Both the position numbers and the translations under genes were made by a program. Source: Microvelia longipes (taxonomy: Eukaryota; Arthropoda; Insecta; Hemiptera; Veliidae). From it: a DNA stretch of 64,000 nt. The stretch is taken from the NCBI GenBank assembly GCA_018340805.1, contig JACMZG010001914.1:48563104-48627103 (forward strand). The letters run 5' to 3'. This document shows, piece after piece, positions 20,836 to 32,621 of this stretch (within the stretch, counting starts at the first letter, position 1; the number at the start of each line of letters is the position of its first letter). Below the pieces are notes generated by a model. That model searched no databases. It had not been told where the DNA came from and saw nothing but the letters and a program-made list of their open reading frames with translations.

Positions 20836-23800
20836 ATGGTTGAACGAAGTGCATATTACCTTTCATTACAGGAGGACGAGAAAGATAGGTATGTAAAATT
20901 ATTACTTATCTTTGTATCTTAAGGGCTTGTAGAACAAATAGCGATAACTGTATTATATAATTCTTAGAAAGTCACAGTAAGGGCTTAAGATTAGAGCAAT
21001 GCCTTTATTGTTGTCTTACTGCACAGTAATTTATATTGGATTTGTGCTATATGTTTAAAGTTGCTGTGTATGGTTGTATATCTATGTTCACAATCATAAA
21101 TAATTTATATGGCTTTTGGTATTCTGAGATATCACCTTGTGAAGAAGGTCCAATTGCAATAGGTGCTGACTTTGGGTAACTATCATAAAGGAACTGGAAC
21201 AAGGGTTTTACTAATGTGAACCTATCTTATTTTAGGTAAAGTTCAGCATAAACCCTGCAAATTTTTAGTACGTTCACACACACTTTAGATCCGCGTATCG
21301 TATAGAGTACGATCTCTCAATACGGTAATTTAAGCTGTATGAACCATGCGGAGGGGATCTGATCGCATACGCTAGAACTAGGAAGATGGAATCTAAATGG
21401 ATCCCCCGATACGCTGTCTTTTTGTGTGTGTACCTTCTCGTCTAACTTTTATTTCACTTCTATATAACCGTTTTTGATCAAATAACTTTTGGAATATTAT
21501 TTTTTTTATTGTAACTTTATTATTACGCAAAGAAATCACAATTTAATTAAATATATTTTTTGTTTTAAACTTCCTTATAACCAAAAGTGAAGGTTCACTA
21601 TACAAGACGCCATGTTTTGGCAGGATCAGCTATCACTCGATTGAATAAACAAATACGCTGCAAGAACCGTGAAGTTAGTTAACCGTATTCTATACGATCC
21701 GCGGATCTAGAGTGTGTGAATGTACTATTTGTCTCTGTAACAGCATAATAATTCCTATTTACTGTGACATTTGTACTCCTGCACTGACCCTAATGCTTTT
21801 TTTCATACTGAAGTAATGGATTTTTGTTGATTCTTTTTTTTCAGGTATAACTCAAAGTGTTACTTCATTAATGATACTGACCCCTATCTTGTTAATGATC
21901 ATGGTCAAGATCCCTCTGAATATCCTCCTGTAAGCATGGTGGAGATACACGAATATCTTGTTCAGAGGAAGTGCACATATTCAAAAAAAGACTTTAAAGC
22001 ATACAAGAGTTTGGAGGCTTACAGAGCATATGAGGCAGGCTGGGTGAAGTCCATTGGAGTTAAATCATTTCCCGATGTAAAACTTATACTTTCTAGAGTA
22101 AGTGTAAAAAGTCTTTTATTATTTTCATTTATTTGTAATTTAGTTATTTTGAATTGATGGCGTTAGCCATCTCAGGCTTGATCAAGAGGACTTTAGTTCT
22201 ATAAAAACTAAAATATTAGAACTAAATTTTATTGAACTAAAGTCCTCTTGATAAAGCCTAAGATGGAGTTCCATAAACTTTCCAGTGCTACAAACAAAAA
22301 CAAACTATTAGGTGTTAGTCATTTTACAAATATATATGAGACATAAAACATTGTATTGTGTCTGTAAGGATTTACCACAAATAACTGCAATATATATTCA
22401 AACCGATATTAAAATGATGATAAATATCTGTGCCGATGTATTTATACATTATAATGAGACACACAGTTAAAATCTGTTGACAGCGTGGAAAAATAAGGCA
22501 AGAGAGCCACTGAGGTTAGTCCACACCAATCATTTCATATCAGGCCAACATCATTGGTACCTCATCACTATTTTTCCACTCTGTCAACTGATTTTAACCA
22601 TGTGCCATGCTATTCTATAAATGTTTTAGGTTTGCTTAAAATAGTTACTATAAGGTTAACTACAAACTAAACTTAAAAATTGATAGTTATCTATCTTTGA
22701 ATTAATTTCAATTGTATGAGTAATGGATGTCATCTGTATGTTGAGTGTTGGCATCTTACAATATGAAGTTTTGTGTGATAATGCTTTTTTGAGTTGTTTG
22801 CATTTAACATTTAAGAACTGATTTTTTCTAAACAATAAACCTTTAATATAATGATTAATATATTTTTTACCATTTTACTCATAATGTAAATATAATCTAT
22901 GTTTTTTTTTTTTTTTTTTAAATTCCTAATTTCCTAGGTACTTAGACCTCGTATGTGGGTATATAATCTATGTTAATGGATGTATGTTAAACTCTAGGGT
23001 CTACAATTTTTTATAGGCAGCGAATTATGGACAATGTATTTCCTTATTTTAATCTCAATTTGTATTTTCTTCACATAATAGTTTAGTTTTAAGTTTAAGG
23101 TTTTAGTTTTTTCCACATAATTAGTTTTAATGTTTCTGGAGGATAATTTATTTTTCGTTATTTTATTTTCAGATACACCATTCTCAAAGACTGAATGAGC
23201 CGCCAAGTAAAACATGGGTCATTTGCCACAAGAATGGAGATATCCTCTCAGCCCATTGTGACTGTGTTGCAGGTCTTAGTGAAAGTTGTTCGCATGTAGG
23301 TGCTACACTGTTTGCTATAGAGAGCATTGTGCGTAAAAGAGAAGAATTAAGTGTAACTGATGTTCCAGCTTACTGGAGGGTTCCAAAAAAATTAGCTCCA
23401 CCTTCAGCTGTTGCGAACATTCAGTATGGGCGGAAAAACAAGGAATTGACAAGTGTTAGGGTACCATTTTTACCTCCTTCTACAAATGAGGATGAGAAGT
23501 CAATACTTGGTGCCCTTTACTCTTTACAATACAATCCAGTTGCAGTTGCAGTCACAGCTCCTTACAATGACAAAGTAATTGCTCAGGTGAAAGAAAAATA
23601 TGAAGGGAAAAGCCTGTTATCACTGAGAAACAGTGACTTTGATAACATGAGTCATGAACAACTGATTACTGCTGCTAACAATCTTGTCATTCCATTTCCT
23701 GATCCCAAACTGGTTGAGGAAGAGACAAGAGACCAGTCAAAAAATATCTCTTGGTATTTATATCGTGAGGGAAGAGTGACTGCCAGCAACTTTAAAGGAG

Positions 23801-24465
23801 TGTGTCACACTAAGCTGTTAAAGCCCAGTATGTCTCTAGTCAAAAAAGTGTGTTACCCTCGTGACATGAAATTCTCTTCTAAGGCAACATGTTATGGGTG
23901 CAAACACGAAGGAGTAGCATTGAAATGTTTCAAGAATAGCATGAACTCTCAACATGTTAATTTCCAACTATCCTCATCTGGATTAATTCTGCATCCCGAG
24001 TATCCTGTGTTTGGTGCTAGCCCTGATGGGATTGCGAGGTGCGATTGCCCAGAAGAGATCAGAGATGATAGCCAGCCTCATGGAACATGGGTAGTGGAAG
24101 TAAAGTGTCCATTCTGTGCTAGAAATATAGATATGGAAGAGCTAATTAATTTGAAAAAATTTTATCTAGAGCGAATTGAGAGTGGTGGTTGTAAACTTAA
24201 AAACAACCATCAATACTTTTACCAAATACAAATGCAAATGGCATTAACAAAAACTAGTATGTGTCACTTTGTTGTTTGGTCTCCACAGCAAATAATTATT
24301 GACACTGTTCAATTTGATGAGCAATTTTGGAAGGAGGCATCCAAAAAAGCCGAAATTTTCCACAAGTGTGTCATTGTCCCCGAAATACTTTGTAAGTTTT
24401 GGACCAAGAAAGAACTAGAAGAACCTTCATCTTCAAAGAAGAGAAAAACAAAAAATAAACTTTAG
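20836..24465 (+). CDS. SWIM zinc finger and YqaJ-type nuclease protein of the ISL2EU transposon
   Basis: Three exons, 20836-20888, 21845-22097 and 23173-24465, splice in frame (GT-AG) to 532 aa. The ATG at 20836 (ATAATGG) follows an acceptor-like site at about 20817. Residues 50-100 hold a KAYKSLEAYRAYEAGWV block seen in many transposon and domesticated relatives. A SWIM finger, C131-x-C133-x7-C141-x-H143, follows and suggests DNA or protein binding. The YqaJ/lambda-exonuclease-like domain spans about 295-510: REGRVTAS (about 299-306), E348 in CKHEG, D387 in ASPDG, E411-x-K413 in VVEVKCP and Q453 in YFYQIQMQM. These match the metal-binding catalytic set of this nuclease fold. The C-terminus is basic (SSSKKRKTKNK), perhaps a nuclear signal. 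A polyadenylation signal, AATAAA, lies at 24520-24525. A role in processing DNA during transposition is inferred from the family and context. Confidence 0.9.
21270..21724. mobile_element. Inverted-repeat element in nuclease-gene intron 1
   Basis: Ends share AGTAC(G/A)TTCACACAC, then TAGATCCGCG and ATCGTATAGA(G/A)TACG, in opposite orientation at 21268-21313 and 21680-21726. No coding region is seen. This is a MITE nested in the ISL2EU element. Confidence 0.75.
22167..22266. repeat. 100-bp near-palindrome in nuclease-gene intron 2
   Basis: The left arm CCATCTCAGGCTTGATCAAG is matched inverted by the right arm ending CTTGATAAAGCCTAAGATGG. The inner arms also pair (GGACTTTAGTTC with GAACTAAAGTCC). 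Only a few mismatches. Probably a tiny foldback element. Confidence 0.8.
22452..22612. mobile_element. Short MITE in nuclease-gene intron 2 (family J)
   Basis: Arms of about 40 bp share GTTAAAATC(T/A)GTTGACAG and GTGGAAAAATA in inverted orientation. A related arm is present at 55300-55365, with TTTTCCCACGCTGTCGACTG. Confidence 0.65.
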
Positions 24466-25177
24466 CATCAGTATATGATTACGTGTTATATAACGTATTT
24501 GTAATAATATATAATATATAATAAAGAAGATATATATTATACTAACTTTCTTTATTGCTTCCTTGTGTTGGACATTCATTACTCATTACTCTGTGGTAAT
24601 GATTTTATTCTTTAAAATACCTCAAAACTTTGGTGTCTCTAAATTTAATCACTCAATGCACATTAAAGATTAATCATCAATAATTGTTTTTAACTTGTAA
24701 TGACATCCTATCAAAAGCCATTGTCTAGTGAAGCAACAAAAAATTCGCAAAGCTTCATTAGTGGAGCAATTATTTAATTATAGAATTTTTAGCAATTATT
24801 TGAATTATAGATTTTTGCAACAGACAAACTAAAGGTTAAGTAAATAATAGACATATAAGTAAAGTGCTTATTTATACAAAATAAAATAGCTGAAAATACA
24901 AATTCAAAGTATAAAATAAGAGAGACTGACTAAATTCAGTTATTACGTACACCAAACATAAATTAAAAAAAAGAATCAATAAAAAAAATGTTACAAATAT
25001 TTAGAAATTTTATTCTTCATTTAAGCTTAATATTCATTAATCTTGAATACTTAAAATAAAGACGGTGCAATACTTTTTGATAGTAACAAAATCATCTTAA
25101 AAATTAAATAAAAAAATGAGGTAAAAATAAAATGTATAAAAAAATATATTTTACAATAGAAGACTTAAAAAAAAATT
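24466..25177. other. Tail-to-tail spacer between the two transposon genes
   Basis: AT-rich, with the 3' UTRs of both convergent genes. On the minus strand AATAAA is read at 25014-25009, a plausible signal for the transposase transcript. No further gene is seen. Confidence 0.6.
24520..24525 (+). terminator. Polyadenylation signal of the nuclease gene
   Basis: AATAAA, 55 bases after the stop codon at 24463-24465. Confidence 0.6.
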
Positions 25178-28100
25178 TCAAAGGGGAACTACTGAAGGAC
25201 ACATATTTATTAATGCACAGCAGACTCTTGCTATCATATCTATTACTGGAATATTGTTGACAGTGTGGCATATAAAGTTCATGGGAAGATCTCCATGTAA
25301 AATAGAAAATTTGTTTTTTACCTCTCCTATTACTCTTTCAACATGGATCCTACAATTTCCTATCTGCCTAGTTTGTGCAACATCAAAAGGTGATAGTTGT
25401 TTTTTGCCACCCTTAAATGGTGGAATTACTACTGTCGCACAGTATTCTTCCACTTCATCCTTAATGCGGAAACCTCTGTCAGCCATGATGTTATCTCCAG
25501 GTATGAGGTGTGACAATATTCCTGAGTCTTTTGTAATGAATTTATCTGACACCTTCCCTCCAAAAGCTTGGGACAGATACATTATGCTTCCTTGAGGTGA
25601 GACACCAATTAAAAATTTTACCGTTGAATGGTGTTTGTAGTGTGAGAAGTGCTGAGCTGCAGCTTCTTTGTCACTAGGAGTCTGGCTATACACTTCAAAA
25701 GCGTCTACAATCACTGTAATGGAGGTACCAAATTTTTCTTTGAAGCACATAGGCATGGTTGCAATCAGTTCCTCTCGAGTAGGCCATCTTATTAGAAATT
25801 TGAGTTTTTGATACATAATGTACAAGGTTTTGTAGAATGCACTACTGATAACTTTTCTGCTGCACAAAAAGCGGTACCCTAAGTCTGTAAATTGAAATTT
25901 ATGCTTAAGGACCATCATAGTTATAATGAACTGCTCAAACTTGGATAATTGGCTGTCATGCCGTTCACGCAAAAATGGCTGGATATATTTAAATAGAACA
26001 TCTAAAGTGGGGAAATCCAAGCCTGAATAGTACTTACATTTTTCAGGATTCTTTTCAAAAGACTCAAGGGTAAATTTGAACTGTTCGAGTTGTTCTCTCA
26101 ACTCAAACAGCTCAGAATCCCTGTCTAACACATAACTTTTGTAGCACTCCTCAGATATTTCCTGAGACCCGTTTGAAGTTTCAGGTTCAGCTCCAAGAAC
26201 TTCTCTTTGGATACCTGGATTTAATTCAAGGTTTTGTTCTTCTGGCTCATCTACAGTACTATTATCACTCATATCTGGCGTTTGTAAAACCTAAAATATC
26301 AAAGACTTAAATAAGACATTTTAATACAAGGAAATAAAAGAATAAGTTTTTATTTAACTTGCACTAAAGCCTGTTTTTGAAGAATACATTTTCAATAATT
26401 TCATATGCCAGATCACACTCAGCAGAAATATTTAACATATACATCAACCGTACATTTCAATTGTAACTGTTAAGTTTCAAGCTACTCTATCTATAAATAA
26501 AACAAGAGGCATTCCGCCTGTTGACTAGTCCATAGCCTTGGCCTGTTTGTTGTCTTGGATCAATTTGTCTCAATTAGTTAATACAATCAATTTTCCACAA
26601 GTATTAGTAAAAACATGTCATATATTTATTTACATTATGCTAAATATGTTAATACATGACATTAGAACTACTGCTAATTATAAAATTTAACTTGGTAAAT
26701 GTGTTTACCATACATAATACATAACATTTCAACCTCGTAAGTTCATTTTTTAAAGTTATGCAATTTTTACTGAGTCATCCTCGTAGGTTAATGATGTCAC
26801 ACACATTCCATAAGCAATAGGGTTTGGGACATTAATCAAGTACATTTACGAACCATTGCGTTTAAATCTGTGAAAGCGTTTGAAAGTTATTGTGTTTTAC
26901 TGAAATAAAAATTTTGTACCTTATTTTTCTTTGGAAATTCCCTAAAGTACAGTTAGTTAATAATTGAAATTAAATAAATTACCAGTGATACTGCCCTTGT
27001 CTACATAGTTATTCTTTAATTCCCATAGGTTGTGAGTCCAGGTATTAAATACCTTGCTTTTTTTGTGACAAAAAGGCTTTATACAGAACATTTGGAATTT
27101 TATCAAAAGCTTCAACAATAAAAGAAAATTAAGTTTGACATGCAATATAGAAACTACATAAGAACTATTTATTAGTAACTACTGCTGACTAAAATTACCT
27201 ACTACACAGAGAGACTTAATAATGACAAGAATATACCTTCTGATCATTTGATTTAATGTGATGAAATTTATGACAGTTTATAATTTCAGTTTCCTCTTTG
27301 GAGAGACAAATTATAAACAGTTACAAATTAATCATTGCTTGGCATCAAGACCACATTTGGGCAATATGTAAGTCTAGGCAATAGACTGTTCTACTGCATT
27401 TATGAAGTAGGCAACCCCCGGCTGATAATAAGGACAGTGACTCTCTCTTTGCTTTCTAAACATATTTATGACATGCGTTTTTGTTAAAAAGTTAGGTAAT
27501 TTGAATTTGTTTGTATTATTGATTTTAATTTAATTCTAAGATTTTATGCTTATCAAAAAAATATACTTTAATATTATTTTACGTAGAAAAATCTTAACAA
27601 TACAAATTTGAAAAACTTACGCAGCAGCTAGCAAATAACACCATAATTCATCCTTCAGACTCTAAACAAGGTGTAAAAACTGCTGGGCATTCCATGAAGA
27701 AACATCTAGCGATGACAACAGAATTTTGAAAAAAATGCATTGGACCAATTTAATAATTAAAAATTGGTCACAGAGCATTTTTTACAAAACAAAAGCACCA
27801 GAACATTGGCTCTAAGTATCGACAATAGAAGTCTGTTAACCCTTCTAAAAAAACAATTATTGAGACAATTATATGAACCAAAACTTGCTTTGATAATTTG
27901 GGTTCCTTCTAAAAACCTTTGTGTTTTCTTTAAAAACAATGAAAAGAATGTCTCTACAATAGAATACTTTAAATTATTCCTTTCTATTATAATTTGGGGG
28001 GCGCATCAACTATGATATGATGCAAACACATATGGTAGTATACCATAGTTATGAAGTCGCTGAATAAATCAATAACAGTTACATAATCTGAGAGAAGAAA

Positions 28101-29161
28101 CAATACATAAAATCAAAGTGTACCACATCATCTGCTCCTCCTGAAATTTGTTTATACATAACATAAAACATGCAAATAGTGACAGTAAGCAATTTCAGTT
28201 AGTAGGCTTATTTGAAAGGGCTTCACATGAATAGTTAAATGTACACATGTGCATACCTTACGATGAGCTATTCTAAGGTATCTAGCACTAGATAGTTCAT
28301 TATTAACTCTACTTGTATAACCAAGGTTTAAGCTTGGAGCCCAATCTACATTCTCATCATCTACCAAATCACTAGGCTTTCCTGTTACCAATAACAGAGT
28401 ACACAAATAATTAGAGTTGAAGTCATGTAAAAAAGGATCAGAAGTAGGAACAGGGTTCCGAAACTTATGATATTATTTGTGGAGGTCAAATTAGGCCACA
28501 TTAGTTTGAGGTGTCCTATAAAGGTGGACTTCTGCTGGTCAGGTCCACAGTCACATGGCAAAAGTTGCAGTTATAGCATAACTGCATTAATTTAATTTTG
28601 TAACAGGTCTGTTAATCCAATAGGTAATCACAGAAACTATTACTATGGGAGGATGTGCCAACTTTGAATTTTATTTTCTTTCTTACTAATCATTTTTAGT
28701 CTCCATTTAAAACAAAGAATACATTAATTTTAATGTATGAATAAATTTTAATAGGTTGTTGACTTTCCATTGAGAGTTGATTATTCAGTTAACTCAGAAC
28801 ACACTAATCCAGCAACAATCAGGAAACCTAAAATTTGTAATAAGACATTCAAATACCAGTTTAAGATCATAATGATTAGGTAATAGAACGTAAACATTAC
28901 AACAACAAATAAAAAGCTAGAGTAATGAAAAAGTTAAGCGTATGCCTTACCAGATACAAAGTGCAATGCACAGACACGTTCATACTTCATTTTTGATTTT
29001 GTCAAGTCAGCCCTTTTAATTCTCGAAATCCACAAATCTCTCCTTCGAGACTTTTTTACAGAAAATTTACCATCGTAGCCGACAGTTGAAGGGATTGAGA
29101 ACATAGGAATGGCTTTTTTGGTGGTATTACTGCAACAATTAACTACAGCGCAGTAAACCAT
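25178..29161 (-). CDS. THAP-domain DDE transposase of the ISL2EU transposon
   Basis: Three coding exons on the minus strand, 29161-28951, 28381-28257 and 26290-25178, splice in frame to 482 aa. The ATG at 29161 lies eight bases after an acceptor-like TTTTCAG, so a 5' UTR exon is likely. Residues 1-90 form a THAP zinc finger: C4, C9, W44, C64-x2-H67, then the WAPSLNLG stretch at 84-91. THAP domains bind the transposon ends. A Glu-rich, coiled-coil-like part (about 160-195) follows. Next comes a helical helper region with FPTLDVLFKYIQPFL and FEQFIITMMVLKHKF, and then a DDE_Tnp_4-like catalytic core. The acidic residues are D308 (VIVDAFEV), D383 (NIMADRGF) and E430 (CRIHVERVIGEVK). The enzyme should cut and join the GGGCGAG ends. 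The gene runs toward the nuclease gene. No stop or frameshift is seen in the coding exons. Confidence 0.92.
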
Positions 29162-29474
29162 TTTCAAAGCTGAAAATAAAAAAAATCAGTAGAATTAGAA
29201 AATAACTAGCATTAAATTAAAGTTTAGAAGAAAAAATAATCAACTACACAATTCAATTATATTCCACTACAACTCAAAGACACAACACATTTGGTATCGT
29301 TATCAACTATGTAAAATGTTTCGAAAAGCAACTAATATACACTAAAATACATACAAACCTATCAATAAGGGCACTATAACTGTCTATATTAAATAATTCA
29401 CCACCTACACACACGTAAAGTTAATTAACAATAAAATAGACGACGAAATAGTTCAGAACTCTTATGGTTTCAAT

Positions 29475-29544
29475 GTTAAAAAGGGGTTTGTTTTTGATCA
29501 GAGGCTCTTATCACTCCAGGCGTGACGTCATGCGGCACTCGCCC
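29475..29544 (-). repeat. Right terminal inverted repeat of the ISL2EU element
   Basis: Reads GGGCGAGTGCC on the minus strand, followed by GCATGACGTCACGC (absent from the left end) and then TGGAGTGATAAGAGCCTC and TGATCAAAAACAAACCCC. Confidence 0.85.
29523..29530. promoter_or_regulatory. CRE-like palindrome in the right transposon end
   Basis: TGACGTCA is the consensus cAMP-response element bound by CREB/ATF bZIP proteins. It lies about 360 bp upstream of the transposase ATG. A promoter role is inferred only. Confidence 0.35.
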
Positions 29545-30440
29545 TATATTAAGGACAATATGTGTTTATATGCATTTCATAATAACTATGTGAAAAACAG
29601 ACGAGTGTATATGAATATATTGCAACCATATATTTTTATTCTATTGTATAGTTTACTTTAAAGCTTAACATTCAAGCAACTGATAGACGCAGCTGCCAGT
29701 TCTTGATAGTAAAATTAACTACCAAGTGAACCTAAAATGAACTATCTATGATAGTTCATAGTAAAACTAAGAACAACAATCGCTCTTGTTCAGGGAAAAA
29801 AATGTTAAATCCAACTAAACCAATGCACAAGTGTATTGCCAGTTTTGTCTAACATTCATAAGTAAAGGCGCACACATTTAGAAGTCGCAACCCGCATCTA
29901 CATAGTATGTTAATTTTACATTTTTAAGTTGTGTATGTATCTTTTAATTCATGTAGTAACGTTATTTTAATGTAGGATCAAAAAGTTATTGTTTTTGTTA
30001 ATTATATTATGTAAAATATATAATAAAGAGGTTGGACTGTTAAAAATTATTTACAATTTACTGAAGACTGCAGTCCTTAAAAAAAGCTTTTATTTAAAAC
30101 ATTTATAACTAAACATTTCGCAAAGTGTAACTCTGCATTATTAGTAGTAGAATAATCTAACTATTCCAGCACCAGATTAACAAATTAATATTAACTATAC
30201 ATGCCAAGACAAAATGTAAAAATGATACCACATTATAATAAACAGATTAAAATCCCAACATAATATTAAACACCAAAAAAAACATGCAGTAATAATTATT
30301 GGTTGTAATTATAACTAATAGGTATAACTAATGTTCTTTTTGTTTTTATTTATTTGTATTTCTTTTTTATTTTTTTAATTGTACTTTTGTTTATTTTGGT
30401 TGTATTGTTATATTATTATTTTATTTATCTTTTACATTGT
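29545..30440. other. Stretch right of the transposon, no gene
   Basis: AT-rich with stops in all frames. Nothing recognised. Confidence 0.5.
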
Positions 30441-30444
30441 TTGT

Positions 30445-30500
30445 AGGCACTGATGATGGCTGTTTACAGTCGAAAGCCGGCTCTGTTAATAAATTTTATA
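30445..30500 (+). ncRNA. Hammerhead-like motif (Penelope-type 3' end?)
   Basis: CTGATGAT is followed by a 6-bp stem (GGCTGT with ACAGTC, 2-nt loop) and then GAAAGCC. CTGATGA-stem-GAAA is the conserved core of hammerhead ribozymes, which are known in the terminal repeats of Penelope-like elements. Stems I and III cannot be confirmed. The copy at 44896-44922 (minus) has the same layout and lies next to Penelope-like coding relics. Confidence 0.4.
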
Positions 30501-30540
30501 TTTAGTGGAGAGACTGTTGTTTATATTTAATCATTTACTC

Positions 30541-32621
30541 CACAGTTCAGCGTTCTATTTATTAAGTTTAAGTTTTTTTTTGTAAAGTTTCGGGTTTGTG
30601 CTTTATGACATGAGCACTAGCATTATAACTTGGTACTCAACTTTTTATTTTTTTTAAAAAATGCGTCTTTTTAAAGTGGATGGTTATACTAGTAACCAAG
30701 TAATAATGTAACTGTTCAGGTTATAAAGCTGAGGTAGGGAATCTTCCCTTATGTTGTTCATATGTTTGTTCATGCTGCGCATCCTAAACATATCTTTATA
30801 GACACATGTACATTAATGTCTTAAAGTTAGCAGTGATTGTAATAGACAGGTTATTTAGACATAATTTTGGCGCGTATGCACGCAAACCGGGCGAATTTCC
30901 TTTGGATTGCGTGCTTCGGTGCTCACTTGTCCAACAATCTATTTCTTTCTTCTGTTTTCAGTTTATTTTTCACAACCAGAGCAGTGCCATTACTACTTTT
31001 TACTTGTTTTTTCCGAGGTTTTTTCCCAAAAGAATCGTGCATTTTCTAAACTAGGCACTGCGCATTATTATTGTAAGTCATTTTAAGTTCGATTTCAGAA
31101 ATAGGCAAAGTGGCATTACACCACTTAAAAACCCCAATAACATGACATACTGATGTACAGAATAACTTTGTATTGTGTTATATAGAATATAATAAAATAG
31201 ATTCATGTATTTAACAGATTGTATCACATTCCAGTTTCTCTGGCCCTTCATAAGAGCCATTTCATTCGCGAATCAAAGAGATAGTTGTAAGGTTGGCAAT
31301 ATCAATGGCGGGAAAACGGAAGGTAGATCAAATTTTTTTTTATCATAGGATTAGCCTGGTAGCCGATACAAATTATTTGTTTATTTGTTTATTGCTTGTT
31401 AATTAGTAATAATTGAGTTAAAAATTAATAAAACTACCATTAGTGATAAAAAATGTCAATTTTTAAGGTCACAGAATTTAGTGAGTTATTGATTATTTTA
31501 TTGAGTAAATAAAATTGATTAACAATTAATAAATTAAAACACCATTATGGTGAAAATCAGCGAGTTAAAAGTTAATTCAAAAACGTGTTACAACTATTTT
31601 AAACAATTTAATGCAATAAAAAGTTTTTTTTTGAGTTTTAGCAAACTTAATTTTTTCAAAGGTAAAACTAATTGACACAATATAATTGTGCGAGAGTTTT
31701 ATAGTTTCATTAGTTTTATATCAAATGATATAAAACTAATTATCAATAAATTAAATAAAACACTAAATTGTGATTTTCACCTTCATATCACTCAATTTTA
31801 AAATTGGTTCAATTTAAATACTTCAATTATATTTTGATTCTACTGAGTTTATGCGCCCTAAAATTAATTAAATTTAAGTAGTTTCAGAAAAATGTAAAGA
31901 AATAATCGTGACAAATAAGAAAATATCCTAAAAGGACTTTTACACCGATTCGTTATCAATTTCTTATCAGCGACGGTGGCGCTGGTAAATTGATACTGGA
32001 CTTTGAATCGCGAATTAGAGAATTTTTCGAAAAGAAATTCACTAATGGCGGGAACCCGAAGCCTTCCCCTTGAGATAATTAGCAAGTCAGCTTGTTCATC
32101 TGTCTTGTCGTTTCAATTTGTTTTCATAGTAAAGAGTTCTTTTAAATAAATATACTTTATGTGGCTCTTTTGCGTTTTCCTCGTGATCAACGCTAACCTT
32201 GAAAGTTAATGTCTACCATTAAAAGAGAATAAATGCAATTTTCTTACATTAAATATATAGAAATAATTCTTATTTTCCAGTCGTTTTTCTTTTCCACGTT
32301 GTTATTTAAAGATGTGTCAGTTCAGGACAATGAAAATAAAAAAAATCAAGGTTACCAACCTAAATTAAGGAAGCGTGCAAATAATTTTTCTAAATCTTTG
32401 TTTAGAATTAAATGACCGTGAAAATATATTTGCTTTGTTTTTATAAAAATTAATTATTATTAAAGAATTTTCTTGGATGATATGTAAGATTTTTACAAGT
32501 AAACTGTTATTATAAACGACGCGAAACAGTTGCGTATTATATACGTTATGTAATGTGCGCAAGAATTGGATTTAATTGTTTTATTTTCTCAAAAAAAGCG
32601 TTTATTTATCCTTTTGAAATA
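30541..32621. other. AT-rich stretch, no gene
   Basis: Several ORFs of 60-83 aa are present but none has a domain. At 31671-31697 a fragment (TTGACACAATATAATTGTGC + GAGAG) matches the outer end of the foldback element at 60246-60830. Around 31280-31320 and 32030-32060 the phrase AATGGCGGGAA recurs. Confidence 0.45.

Larger units (their letters stand above)
20059..29544. mobile_element. ISL2EU-type DNA transposon, nearly intact, two genes
   Basis: Inverted ends begin GGGCGAGTGCC on both sides. They share TGGAGTG and GAGCCTCTGATCAAAAACAA further in, with an indel between. Both flanks read TATA next to the GGGC, consistent with a 2-bp TA/AT target duplication. Inside are a plus-strand gene for a SWIM plus YqaJ-nuclease protein (20836-24465) and a minus-strand THAP plus DDE transposase (29161-25178), ending about 710 bp apart tail to tail. 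As far as I know, elements with this pairing are classified as ISL2EU in the repeat literature. Both reading frames reconstruct without stops, so the copy may be recent or still competent. Three smaller inverted-repeat elements sit in the introns of the nuclease gene. Confidence 0.9.

Noticed and set aside
25254..25595. 113-aa plus-strand ORF opposite the transposase
   Set aside because: It is antisense to the conserved DDE domain and has no recognisable domain.
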